DNA from: a virus
Virus record (IMG/VR): IMGVR_UViG_3300025671_009225
Span: 1 to 35,360 of that record
Length of the DNA stretch: 35,360 bases
Strand: one strand, 5' to 3'
The number at the start of each line of letters is the position of its first letter. Within the stretch, counting starts at the first letter, position 1. Shown here piece after piece: positions 17,114 through 24,663 of this stretch. The notes beneath the pieces were generated by a model. It did no database searches, was not told where the DNA came from, and saw only the letters and a list, made by a program, of their open reading frames with translations. A program made the position numbers and the translations under genes.

Positions 17114-17139
17114 ATAACATATATTTTGTTATCTTTTTT
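17114..17139 (+). terminator. weak terminator-like hairpin
   Basis: ATAACA and TGTTAT form a 6-bp stem around a 7-nt loop, followed by C and six T's. The stem is A/T-rich, so termination is probably partial. Confidence 0.5.
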
Positions 17140-17141
17140 AT

Positions 17142-17149
17142 TACAATTG
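17142..17149 (+). promoter_or_regulatory. -7-like box TACAATTG, 4 nt from ATG
   Basis: One mismatch to TAnnTTTG, with exactly TTTT before the start codon. No -33 box could be placed at 19-20 nt, so this is weaker than the other sites. Confidence 0.4.
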
Positions 17150-17153
17150 TTTT

Positions 17154-17630
17154 ATGGATAAGATTAGAAAGATGATGAAAGTTATAAATTTTATAGAATA
17201 TATTTCAAAAAACATGAAAAAGGATGACATGTTTTTACTACACAGAATAAACAATATCAAAAGAGAAAAATTAACTCTTTTATTAGATTTTGTTTATTCC
17301 TTAAATGAATTAGTAGTTAAAACTTATTTAGGTGATGATATCACAAAAGGTAAAGATAAGGAAAAACACTTTGATTGGTGTTGGAAACAAGTTATAGATG
17401 CGTTTAAAAAAGAAGGAATATATTTTATAGATAAAGATCAATTAAAAGAATACTTTTTAACCTTTTACCAAGAATCTTTTTATGAAGACGACAAAGATGA
17501 AGAAAGGGTTAATAAAATAAGTTTATTTTGGGAGGAGTTGTTGGACTTTAATAAAACCAAAACAATGTCTGAATATGAGACATTGGTCGAATTATACAAA
17601 ATTTTTAATAAAAGTTTTGATGTTAGATAG
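17154..17630 (+). CDS. hypothetical protein, 158 aa
   Basis: Not recognised. All-helical, highly charged, with KEKHFDWCWKQVIDAFKKEG in the middle. No catalytic motif. It starts a cluster of small genes and its ATG follows the -7-like box by 4 nt. A later in-frame ATG at 17172 is possible. Confidence 0.75.
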   Translation: MDKIRKMMKVINFIEYISKNMKKDDMFLLHRINNIKREKLTLLLDFVYSLNELVVKTYLGDDITKGKDKEKHFDWCWKQVIDAFKKEGIYFIDKDQLKEYFLTFYQESFYEDDKDEERVNKISLFWEELLDFNKTKTMSEYETLVELYKIFNKSFDVR

Positions 17631-17639
17631 TATTTAATT

Positions 17640-17672
17640 TTAAAGGTTATTACATACCTTTAATTAAAATTG
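17640..17672 (+). promoter_or_regulatory. 8-bp inverted repeat next to a -7-like box
   Basis: TTAAAGGT and ACCTTTAA form a perfect 8-bp inverted repeat with an 8-nt gap (17640-17663). Immediately after comes TAAAATTG (17665-17672), one mismatch from TAnnTTTG, and then TTTT-ATG. The repeat covers the area where a -33 box would lie, so it could be an operator. As a terminator it lacks a good T-run. Confidence 0.45.
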
Positions 17673-17676
17673 TTTT

Positions 17677-17913
17677 ATGAATTTAAAAACTTTACAAATT
17701 ATTGAAAGTCATTTAATTAATGAAAAGTTGTTAGCTGAAACTAACATGGAACATTATTTAATGGATAAAAATTTATCCCCAGAGGATAGAAAAGATAAGA
17801 TATTACAAGAATTAGACAAACTTAAAGAATATTCTTTAAAATTAAGTTTTTGGAGTGATTTTATCAATAAAAACGTAATAATTCCTGAAGAAGGAAATAA
17901 TAATAACAAATAA
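17677..17913 (+). CDS. hypothetical protein, 78 aa
   Basis: Not recognised. Helical, Leu- and Lys-rich, with MDKNLSPEDRKDKILQELDK in the middle. The short gap to the upstream gene holds the inverted repeat and a -7-like box. Confidence 0.7.
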   Translation: MNLKTLQIIESHLINEKLLAETNMEHYLMDKNLSPEDRKDKILQELDKLKEYSLKLSFWSDFINKNVIIPEEGNNNNK

Positions 17914-17926
17914 AAAATAATTAAAA

Positions 17927-18109
17927 ATGGAAAAATTAACTGAATTTGAAAATTTATTAGAGTCTTTTAAAGAAGATTACACTAAATTTATGGAGAAAGG
18001 TAATAAAACTGCAGCAACAAGAGCTAGAAAAGCGTTACAAGAAATTCGTAATTTAGCTAAAGAGACAAGAGATGAAATTAGCAACACTAAAAAAGAAATG
18101 ACTGCTTAA
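17927..18109 (+). CDS. Hc1-type histone-like protein, 60 aa
   Basis: MEKLTEFENLLESFKEDYTK leads into FMEKGNKTAATRARKALQEI and RNLAKETRDEI. Bacteroidota Hc1/histone H1-like proteins (PF07432) carry nearly the same core, '(F/Y)xEKGNKAAGTRxRKxxQxLK'. It lacks the long Lys/Ala/Pro tail of chlamydial Hc1, as usual in Bacteroidota. It likely binds and compacts DNA in the cell or virion. It overlaps the next start by one base. Confidence 0.85.
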   Translation: MEKLTEFENLLESFKEDYTKFMEKGNKTAATRARKALQEIRNLAKETRDEISNTKKEMTA

Positions 18110-18312
18110 TGATTGAATCTCTAATAAATAAAGTTTTATTAATCACGTTCATATTGTGTTTGTTAAATGGTTTAAAACATATATGGAATGTGATAAACAA
18201 TCTAAGGGAAGATGTTCCTAGTAAATACACTATTTCTACTAAGGAAAGGTTTTTACTAGGACTTTCTTTAGCTTACATAATTACAACGTTTTTTACTGGT
18301 ATAGGAATATGA
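18109..18312 (+). CDS. small two-helix membrane protein, 67 aa
   Basis: Two hydrophobic segments, about 9-24 (VLLITFILCLLNGL) and 48-66 (FLLGLSLAYIITTFFTGIGI), with a charged turn between them. The layout suits a small holin or an inner-membrane factor, but it sits away from the lytic enzymes. It overlaps both neighbours by 1-4 bases. Confidence 0.75.
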   Translation: MIESLINKVLLITFILCLLNGLKHIWNVINNLREDVPSKYTISTKERFLLGLSLAYIITTFFTGIGI

Positions 18313-18770
18313 ATATGATACAAGAAAGAATTAATCAACTAAAACCATATTTTAGAGGGATTAAAGTAACAGAAAACTATAAAATAGTTGAATTTAATCT
18401 TAAAAAAACATGGTCTATACAAACAAGTGATGATATTGACGTACAATCAAACGAATCTAAAGAAAAAAATAATGTTTTAATATCTATGTTTTATTCTGAA
18501 ACAAAAACATTTGATGAGATTATTGATTATGTTGAAGAAAATGTCATTAACTACAATATAGAAATAGAAGAAAAAGAAAACTTATTAAAGGCTAAAGTTG
18601 AGGAACTTAAAAGAGTTTTTGAGGTTAAAAGTTTAGATGAATTAAACAAACTTAAATTTACCACTGAAGATGCTTCACTTAAACTAACCAAAACTAATAA
18701 GAAAACAGAAGAAACCAATAACAATAAGGTTAAAGAAAAAGAGAATGGGGTTGCCGAAGAACTTTCATAA
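18309..18770 (+). CDS. hypothetical protein with Glu/Lys-rich tail, 153 aa
   Basis: Not recognised. The N-terminal part is alpha/beta (FRGIKVTENYKIVEFNLKKT); the C-terminal half is helical and ends in a charged low-complexity stretch. The start is ATG 18309, within the stop of the upstream gene; an ATG two codons later is equally possible. Confidence 0.75.
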   Translation: MNMIQERINQLKPYFRGIKVTENYKIVEFNLKKTWSIQTSDDIDVQSNESKEKNNVLISMFYSETKTFDEIIDYVEENVINYNIEIEEKENLLKAKVEELKRVFEVKSLDELNKLKFTTEDASLKLTKTNKKTEETNNNKVKEKENGVAEELS

Positions 18771-19119
18771 AACAACAAACTTAAATAAAAGGGTTGAGGC
18801 TTTAAATAATTTAACATTTTATAATTTTGATTATTCTGTTAAATTAACAAACAATACTTATAACGATATCAAAGACAATAACAAAAGTTATGATGAATTA
18901 AACCAAATTTTGGGTGAAATAACTGACGTTAATAATAAAACCATACAATGTTCTAATAGAATATCTTCTTTGGACTTAGATAAAGCTGAAGAAAAAATCA
19001 ATGAATGGTTAACTAGGTATATAGATATGGGTATTATTGAAGAATATAGAATAAACGAAGTTACAATAAGAACTTTTAAAGAAGAATTGGAACATAAAAG
19101 TTTAAATAATTTATTATAA
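18745..19119 (+). CDS. hypothetical protein, 124 aa
   Basis: Not recognised. Asn-rich helical protein. It overlaps the upstream gene by 26 bases, and no later ATG exists before residue 95, so the overlapping start is the best choice. A strong bidirectional terminator follows directly. Confidence 0.7.
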   Translation: MGLPKNFHKTTNLNKRVEALNNLTFYNFDYSVKLTNNTYNDIKDNNKSYDELNQILGEITDVNNKTIQCSNRISSLDLDKAEEKINEWLTRYIDMGIIEEYRINEVTIRTFKEELEHKSLNNLL

Positions 19120-19144
19120 AAAAAGGGACATAAGTCCCTTTTTT
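19118..19144. terminator. bidirectional terminator between convergent genes
   Basis: AAAAAAAGGGAC-ATAA-GTCCCTTTTTT is symmetric and so works on both strands. It ends the rightward 17154-19119 unit and the leftward gene at 19143. Confidence 0.92.
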
Positions 19145-19463
19145 AATTTTCTAACTTTTCTTGGATTGTATGAATTAACCACGTTGTTCCTGAAGCTAAA
19201 CAACCATCTAAAAATACGGATAAATAAATATTATCCATACCATAATTAGCTAATGGTGAAAATTCAGGATAACCCAATAATTGGAATGTTGTTGATAACA
19301 CAAATCCCACCCATGCAGGAAAACAGATCATACAACTAAACAAAGTCCCAAAAAAACTAGGATTCACCCTATCCAAAAAATCCCTTAAACCATTAAATAT
19401 GGAACCAAATACAACAATATTTGATATTCCATAACTTAATAAAATAAAAATTAATAACTCCAT
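19143..19463 (-). CDS. membrane protein with Cys motif (DUF1360-like), 106 aa
   Basis: Three or so hydrophobic segments, with LFSCMICFPAWVGFVLS in the middle. A C-x-x-C in front of a short membrane helix is the signature of DUF1360-type phage membrane proteins ('CxxCxxxWxG'), as remembered. One of only two leftward genes here. Its start is just upstream of the Nudix gene, making a divergent pair with a shared A/T-rich gap. Confidence 0.7.
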   Translation of the reverse strand: MELLIFILLSYGISNIVVFGSIFNGLRDFLDRVNPSFFGTLFSCMICFPAWVGFVLSTTFQLLGYPEFSPLANYGMDNIYLSVFLDGCLASGTTWLIHTIQEKLEN

Positions 19464-19476
19464 ATACTTTTGTTTA

Positions 19477-19485
19477 ATATTTATA
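19477..19485 (+). promoter_or_regulatory. putative late promoter ATATTTATA
   Basis: It lies 23 bases before the ATG at 19509, within what would be coding sequence if the earlier ATG at 19470 were used. This supports the later start. A TACTTTTG box (19465-19472) lies just before it. Confidence 0.45.
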
Positions 19486-19508
19486 ATAATAAGAAAGATT
19501 ATTTTAAA

Positions 19509-19937
19509 ATGAAAGAGTCGGTTGGTATATTAATTTTTTCTAAGGATACAAACAATTTTTTATTGTTACATAGAATTAACAATCCCATTGTTTGGTCTGT
19601 ATTAAGTGGTAAGATGGACAAACCAAACGAAAAACCATTAGATACCATCAAAAGAGAAATAAAAGAAGAGATTGGTTTAAACCCTGAATTAATTAAAGAC
19701 ATAAAAAAGGTGGGTATACTAAAAGATTCTAAAATTTTTCATCTTTTTATTGGTTATATAGACAATGAGTTTACACCCAAACTACAGGTTGATGAGTTAG
19801 ATGGTTATGGATGGTATAACGAAACAAACCTACCCAAACCTATACATAAAAGATGGCCAGAAACTTTCCATTTAATAAAAAAACACTTACAATTGGTTAA
19901 AGAAACAAATAATATAATTAAAAAGTTTATTAAATGA
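19509..19937 (+). CDS. Nudix hydrolase
   Basis: A Nudix box is visible: GKMDKPNE-x7-REIKEEIGL, with the catalytic REIKEEIG intact and one extra residue between the Gly and the first Glu. The N-terminal strand is SVGILIFSKDTNNFLLLHR. The enzyme hydrolyses a nucleoside diphosphate linked to some group; the substrate cannot be told, but phage members often act on dinucleotide polyphosphates, RNA caps or oxidised nucleotides. The frame also has an ATG at 19470, but the sequence between it and 19509 is A/T-rich and holds a promoter-like element. Confidence 0.85.
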   Translation: MKESVGILIFSKDTNNFLLLHRINNPIVWSVLSGKMDKPNEKPLDTIKREIKEEIGLNPELIKDIKKVGILKDSKIFHLFIGYIDNEFTPKLQVDELDGYGWYNETNLPKPIHKRWPETFHLIKKHLQLVKETNNIIKKFIK

Positions 19938-20134
19938 GTTCAAGAGAAGATTGGGAAATTGAACAAGAGAAAAGAAAGATGATACAGGACCAAATGGTTA
20001 CTGAGATGAAAAAAAATAAATTTATTGAGGAAATAAAATCTGGTTTGGGAGAATGTATGATGAACGAACCAAATAAAATTGTGAAAAAACTTACTTTTTG
20101 GCAAAAAATTAAAAAAATGTTTTCAAATGGTTAA
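19934..20134 (+). CDS. hypothetical protein, 66 aa
   Basis: Not recognised. Charged helix (DWEIEQEKRKMIQDQMVTEM) followed by a basic, aromatic tail, LTFWQKIKKMFSNG, which could be an amphipathic membrane-surface helix. Overlaps both neighbours. Confidence 0.7.
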   Translation: MSSREDWEIEQEKRKMIQDQMVTEMKKNKFIEEIKSGLGECMMNEPNKIVKKLTFWQKIKKMFSNG

Positions 20135-20372
20135 TCTAAAAGAATATATACATTTTATATCATCTTTGATTGAGATGGATGAAGTTAAAAATGGTAAATT
20201 TATTTTACCTAAAAGTATTACGTTTGATTTGGGTGTTGATAACCATATACAATTACATAGACAAGTTTTACTAGAAAAAAACCAAAACATAAATGATGAT
20301 ATTTTAAAACAACCTTTTGAAATAGATATATATGATGTTACATTAAATTTTACAAATGACGAAACTAATTAA
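20127..20372 (+). CDS. hypothetical protein, 81 aa
   Basis: Not recognised. Likely alpha/beta with a C-terminal strand (EIDIYDVTLNFTND). It overlaps the RNase HII gene by 17 bases, so the two are co-translated. Confidence 0.7.
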   Translation: MVNLKEYIHFISSLIEMDEVKNGKFILPKSITFDLGVDNHIQLHRQVLLEKNQNINDDILKQPFEIDIYDVTLNFTNDETN

Positions 20373-20955
20373 TATACCCGAAAAATTAAGTCATTTAAAC
20401 TATGTAGCAGGGGTTGATGAAGTGGGTCGTGGAGTTTTAGCAGGACCTGTTGTTACAGCGGCAGTAATCCTACCGAAAGATTTTGATAACGAATTAATTA
20501 AAGATTCAAAAAAACTATCTGAGAAGAAAAGAAAACAGGCTTATGATATCATTATAGAATCAGCAATAGATTATTCAGTAGATTTTGTTGGACCCGATTT
20601 TGTTGACGATATGAATATATTGCAAGCAACAATGTTTGGTATGCATAAATCTTTAAGTAATTTAAAAACAACACCTGAACATATATTAGTTGATGGTAAT
20701 TATTTTAATGGTTATAAAGATATAGACCATACTTGTGTTATAAAAGGTGATAATACCTATTATTCTATTGCGGCAGCTTCTATTTTAGCAAAGGTAACCC
20801 GTGATGAATACATGAAAAACCTACATAAAGAACACCCAAAATACAAATGGGAATCTAATAAGGGTTATGGGTCTAAAGATCATATCCAATCAATAAAGGA
20901 ACATGGACCAACACCACACCACAGAATGACGTTTTTAAAAAATATATTGGTTTAA
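20356..20955 (+). CDS. rnhB: ribonuclease HII
   Basis: A complete RNase HII (199 aa). The DEDD residues are all present: D21 and E22 in VDEVGRG, D113 in LVDGNYF, and D150 in VTRDEYM. GPTPHHRMTF near the end is characteristic. It removes RNA primers and single ribonucleotides in DNA. Most T4-like phages carry an unrelated 5'-3' RNase H (T4 rnh), so this is probably a host-derived replacement. It ends tail to tail with the leftward gene, overlapping by 4 bases. Confidence 0.95.
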   Translation: MTKLINIPEKLSHLNYVAGVDEVGRGVLAGPVVTAAVILPKDFDNELIKDSKKLSEKKRKQAYDIIIESAIDYSVDFVGPDFVDDMNILQATMFGMHKSLSNLKTTPEHILVDGNYFNGYKDIDHTCVIKGDNTYYSIAAASILAKVTRDEYMKNLHKEHPKYKWESNKGYGSKDHIQSIKEHGPTPHHRMTFLKNILV

Positions 20956-21593
20956 CGACTAGATTTTCTATATAATCTATTATAACTAATACCTGTTAAT
21001 TTATTTATTTTTTTATACCACACACTTCTATTTTCTTTTGGTATTGACCCGAAGAATATTATGTTTTGTGTTTTCTTATCAAAACAATATACCCTAAAAT
21101 AGTTGTATAACCTAACTGCTTCATCAACATCTTTACAAGTAATTAGGTTTAAGGTGATACCCTCAACAATTATTTTATTGTTTAAAATCAAAACTTGTTT
21201 TGGGTTTTTATTCCCTATTTTTGGTAATAGTACATATTTTATAATTTCTTTTGCGTTCAGTTTTCTATTCGCACCTGTAACAAAAAATTGTTCTTCCAAA
21301 TTATATTCTGACTTACTTAAAACAATCCATTCAGGGTTTTCCATAAAAGATTCGAGTAATTTACCATATTTGTCTCTTACCACAATACCTTTATCACCTT
21401 CTCCACGTTTTTTTAATAATAAAATATTGTAGTGAACTTCTGTTAGTTTTTTTTCTTTATAAACCTGTTTTTTTGGGAAATAAATTTTTTTACTAACTAA
21501 ACTAGTGAATCTATATAATGCATCGTATTCCCTACTATAAGTGTATAGGGTTTTAATTTTTTTATCGTTTTCGGTTAAAATTATCTCAAACAT
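20952..21593 (-). CDS. hypothetical protein, 213 aa
   Basis: Not clearly recognised. Mixed alpha/beta with many Lys and Tyr; it contains EAVRLYNYFRVYCFDKKTQ and ends GISYNRLYRKSSR. No catalytic motif was assigned. It is transcribed away from the DnaJ gene, with which it shares a 58-bp gap. No consensus promoter was found on this strand. Confidence 0.8.
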   Translation of the reverse strand: MFEIILTENDKKIKTLYTYSREYDALYRFTSLVSKKIYFPKKQVYKEKKLTEVHYNILLLKKRGEGDKGIVVRDKYGKLLESFMENPEWIVLSKSEYNLEEQFFVTGANRKLNAKEIIKYVLLPKIGNKNPKQVLILNNKIIVEGITLNLITCKDVDEAVRLYNYFRVYCFDKKTQNIIFFGSIPKENRSVWYKKINKLTGISYNRLYRKSSR

Positions 21594-21651
21594 AGTATTT
21601 TAAATTATAGTTATATTTACAAAAAATGTCCATATTATTATAGTTATAATC

Positions 21652-22590
21652 ATGAAGGAATATTATGACATATTAGGTTTAAAAACCAATGCAACACAAG
21701 AAGAAATTAAAAAGGCGTATAGGAAGTTATCCAAACAACATCACCCAGATTTAAATCCCAACAATAAGGAGGCTGAAAACAAATTCAAAAAAATAGCTGA
21801 AGCATATGAGATTTTAACTGGTAAACAAAAACCTAAAAACCAAAACCCTTTTGGTGGTAACCCCTTTAATCAACAAGTATATAAACCAAATCCAATTAAA
21901 ATGCCAATCAGTTTAAGTTTGGAGGAAATATATAATGGTGTTGAAAAAACGATAAATTATACCATTAAAGAAAGTTGTGTTAAATGTGACGGTGATGGGG
22001 GGTTTGAACCAACAACTTGTAATCAATGTGGAGGTCATGGACATATCCAACAAGGACCATTTGCCTTTATGTGTAATAATTGTCATGGTAGTGGTAAATT
22101 ATTTAAAAGGGTTTGTTATACTTGTTCAGGAAGAGGTTTTGAACAAAAACAAACAAGTATTAATTTAAACATACCAAAAGGTACAACAGATGGTAGTTTA
22201 TATACTTACCCAGGTATTGGGGATAATATTAAAGGCCAACAAAGGGGAGATGTTTTATTTATCATTAAAGTTAAACAACACCCAATATATAAAATAGAAG
22301 GTTTAAATTTAAGGAAAAGTGTAGAAGTACCTGTTATAGATATTATTCTAGGTACAGAAAAAGAAATAGATACCTTAGGTGGTAAATTAAAAATAAAAAT
22401 ACCTAAATTAACCGATATGAATAAAGTTTTTAGGGTAAAAGGTAAAGGTATACAGGACAATTCAACAAGGTTAGTTGGTGACCTATATTTAGAATTAAAA
22501 CCAATACTACCAAAAGAGTTAAACGATAATCAAATACAAAAACTAACAGAACTAAAAGAATCGTTTAATTTGGTTAAAGATGCATATTAA
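21652..22590 (+). CDS. dnaJ: DnaJ-like co-chaperone
   Basis: J domain at 1-60 with HPD at 31-33, a short Gly/Asn/Phe linker (NPFGGNPFN), then four CxxCxGxG-type zinc repeats ([33 protein letters not shown]), and the C-terminal substrate domains. It is a full type I DnaJ, 312 aa, with a shortened linker. It would recruit host DnaK for folding or for remodelling a phage complex. Complete DnaJ is unusual in phages. FKBP and TROVE-related genes follow. Confidence 0.93.
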   Translation: MKEYYDILGLKTNATQEEIKKAYRKLSKQHHPDLNPNNKEAENKFKKIAEAYEILTGKQKPKNQNPFGGNPFNQQVYKPNPIKMPISLSLEEIYNGVEKTINYTIKESCVKCDGDGGFEPTTCNQCGGHGHIQQGPFAFMCNNCHGSGKLFKRVCYTCSGRGFEQKQTSINLNIPKGTTDGSLYTYPGIGDNIKGQQRGDVLFIIKVKQHPIYKIEGLNLRKSVEVPVIDIILGTEKEIDTLGGKLKIKIPKLTDMNKVFRVKGKGIQDNSTRLVGDLYLELKPILPKELNDNQIQKLTELKESFNLVKDAY

Positions 22591-22610
22591 TAAAAAAACT
22601 CATAATTAAC

Positions 22611-22641
22611 TTGACATATTAAATAAAGTACACTATTATTG
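22611..22641 (+). promoter_or_regulatory. promoter of the FKBP gene
   Basis: TTGACA at 22611, 20-nt spacer, TATTATTG at 22634-22641 (one mismatch). The start codon is 30 nt further on. Confidence 0.7.
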
Positions 22642-22671
22642 TTTGTATAATAATTAAAAAAAACACATAAA

Positions 22672-23085
22672 ATGATTGAAAAAGGAAGTAAAGTAAAAGT
22701 TCACTACACAGGTAAATTAGAAGATAACAATGTATTTGATACATCTGTTAATAAAGAACCTTTAGAGTTTACTGTTGGCGAAGGTATGTTAATCCCAGGT
22801 TTTGAAAATGGGGTTTTAGGTATGAAAACTGGTGATAAAAAAACTATTGAATTATCTGTTGGAGAAGCTTATGGTGAAAGAAGAGATGATTTAATTAACG
22901 AAATCCCTAAAAATAACTTACCTGAAAACGTTGAGGTAGGACAAATGTTACAGGCTGAAACTGAACAAGGACCAATTACAGTTGTTGTAACAGATATTAA
23001 CGAGGAAACAGCTAAAATTGATGCTAACCACCCTTTAGCTGGTAGAAAATTATTTTTCGACTTAGAAATTGTTGAGGTTGCCTAA
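22672..23085 (+). CDS. SlyD-like FKBP peptidyl-prolyl isomerase
   Basis: FKBP-type PPIase of the SlyD/FkpB group: VKVHYTGKLEDNNVFDTS, LIPGFENGVLGMKTGDKK, then an insert-in-flap domain and NHPLAGRKLFFDLEIVEV at the C-terminus. It lacks the His-rich tail of E. coli SlyD. It catalyses prolyl isomerisation and assists folding. It has its own promoter and terminator, so it is expressed alone. With DnaJ next to it, the pair suggests phage-controlled protein folding. Confidence 0.93.
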   Translation: MIEKGSKVKVHYTGKLEDNNVFDTSVNKEPLEFTVGEGMLIPGFENGVLGMKTGDKKTIELSVGEAYGERRDDLINEIPKNNLPENVEVGQMLQAETEQGPITVVVTDINEETAKIDANHPLAGRKLFFDLEIVEVA

Positions 23086-23110
23086 CCACAAATAATTAAC
23101 TAACCAATTA

Positions 23111-23137
23111 AAAACCCACTTTTTAGTGGGTTTTTTT
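23111..23137 (+). terminator. Rho-independent terminator
   Basis: 10-bp stem AAAACCCACT with AGTGGGTTTT, TTTT loop, T-run of seven. It isolates the FKBP transcript from the TROVE-related gene. Confidence 0.92.
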
Positions 23138-23148
23138 ATCTAAAAAAC

Positions 23149-23179
23149 TTGATTAAATAAAATAAACTATCTATATTTG
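23149..23179 (+). promoter_or_regulatory. promoter of the TROVE-related gene
   Basis: TTG at 23149, 20-nt spacer, perfect TATATTTG at 23172-23179, and a 25-nt gap to the ATG. Confidence 0.82.
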
Positions 23180-23204
23180 TCTAACAATTAAAAAACACTA
23201 TATT

Positions 23205-24623
23205 ATGTCTAACTTATTAGAATCTTTACAAATGGAAAACACAAGAACATATAACGGAATGGTAACAAATTCATCATCACTAAATGAATGTGTTAATTTG
23301 TTCTTTTCTATTGGGGCAATGCGTGGTTCTAAAAAACATAAGGTACTAAACTTATTTGTTAAGGCTTATAGTGAGGATACATTAACAGCAACAAAAATCC
23401 TTTTTTGGGTTAGAGATATTAGAGGTGGTGCTGGTGAAAGACAAATATTTAAGGATATTATTAAACATTTAGGTAGTGAAAACCCTGATTTGGTTAGAAA
23501 AAACCTAACATTAATTCCTGAGTTTGGTAGATGGGACGATTTGTTTTCATTAATGGGAACACCTGTTGAATCAGATGTTATTGAGTTATTAAAAACATCT
23601 TTATTTGATGGTCATGTTAATTCGTTGGTAGCAAAATGGTTGCCAAGAAAAGGTGTTGTTTTCAACAAATTAACGAAATCAATGAAATTGAACGCAAAAG
23701 GATTACGTCAGTTATTGGTTAAATTGTCTAATAGTGTTGAACAAAAGATGTGTTCCAATCAATGGGATAAAATCGATTATTCAAAGGTACCATCGTTAGC
23801 CATATCAAGATATAATCACGCTTTCAGTACGAATGATGGTGATAGATATTATGATTATTTGGAATCCCTAAAAAAGGGTGAAACAAAGGTTAATGTTGGA
23901 GCAATCTACCCTTACGATGTTATTAAAACATTAAAATCTGATGGTGGTAGTTTGGCAAACGAATTATGGACAAACTTACCAAACTTTATGGAAGGGTCAA
24001 CTGAATTAATTTTACCTTTGGTGGATGTATCAGGTTCTATGGGTTGTTCGTTTGGTGGAAACCCTAACTTAACTTGTATGGATGTGGCAATATCTTTGGG
24101 TATGTATATATCTGAAAGAAATGAGGGTGATTTCAAGGATGCTTTCATGACATTCAGTTCAAACCCACAAATCCAAGTCCTAAAAGGTGGTTTGGAACAA
24201 AGGTTTAGACAATTACGTTCAGCTGATTGGGGTATGTCCACAGATTTGGAGTTAGCGTTTAAGACCTTATTAAACCAAGCTACAAAGTTTAATGTTCCTC
24301 AGGAGGGGATGCCAACAAAGATATTAATCTTATCGGATATGGAATTTAATCATGGTGTTGATGATGTTGATACAACAGCATTAAAAATGATTGATGATAT
24401 GTATTCTGAAGCTGGTTATGAACGACCTGGGATTATTTTCTGGAATTTACACGCAAGTGGTTCTAACTTCCCTGTTAGATTTGATGAAAATGGGGTGGCA
24501 ATGATTTCCGGGTTTTCGCCATCTATATTAAAATCGGTTTTATCGAACCCTGATTCTTTAACACCATTTAACATTATGATGGAAACTATTAGTAACGAAA
24601 GATATTCTAAAATAACTATTTAA
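23205..24623 (+). CDS. TROVE-related DUF2828 protein with vWA domain
   Basis: The N-terminal two thirds are helical-repeat-like (KILFWVRDIRGGAGERQIFK, IPEFGRWDDLF, VAKWLPRKG, LRQLLVKLSNSVEQKMCSNQ, YSKVPSLAISRYNHAF), the pattern of DUF2828, a relative of the TROVE module of Ro60. The C-terminal third is a von Willebrand A domain with an intact metal site: D274-V-S276-G-S278, T346 and D378. Ro60-type proteins bind misfolded RNAs and small Y RNAs. 472 aa. It starts just after its own promoter and is followed, 4 bases past its stop, by the promoter of a structured RNA. The family call is confident; the RNA-binding role is inference. Confidence 0.85.
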   Translation: MSNLLESLQMENTRTYNGMVTNSSSLNECVNLFFSIGAMRGSKKHKVLNLFVKAYSEDTLTATKILFWVRDIRGGAGERQIFKDIIKHLGSENPDLVRKNLTLIPEFGRWDDLFSLMGTPVESDVIELLKTSLFDGHVNSLVAKWLPRKGVVFNKLTKSMKLNAKGLRQLLVKLSNSVEQKMCSNQWDKIDYSKVPSLAISRYNHAFSTNDGDRYYDYLESLKKGETKVNVGAIYPYDVIKTLKSDGGSLANELWTNLPNFMEGSTELILPLVDVSGSMGCSFGGNPNLTCMDVAISLGMYISERNEGDFKDAFMTFSSNPQIQVLKGGLEQRFRQLRSADWGMSTDLELAFKTLLNQATKFNVPQEGMPTKILILSDMEFNHGVDDVDTTALKMIDDMYSEAGYERPGIIFWNLHASGSNFPVRFDENGVAMISGFSPSILKSVLSNPDSLTPFNIMMETISNERYSKITI

Positions 24624-24627
24624 TATC

Positions 24628-24658
24628 TTGACTTATTAAAAAATCGTTAGTATATTTG
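24628..24658 (+). promoter_or_regulatory. promoter of the structured RNA
   Basis: TTG at 24628, 20-nt spacer, perfect TATATTTG at 24651-24658. It lies immediately after the stop of the TROVE-related gene and closely resembles the FKBP promoter (TTGACTTATTA against TTGACATATTA). Confidence 0.82.
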
Positions 24659-24663
24659 TTGTA

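Noticed and set aside
21103-21432. Rightward frame opposite the 20952-21593 gene
   Set aside because: Phe/Ser-rich mirror frame; the leftward gene has normal composition and a complete length.
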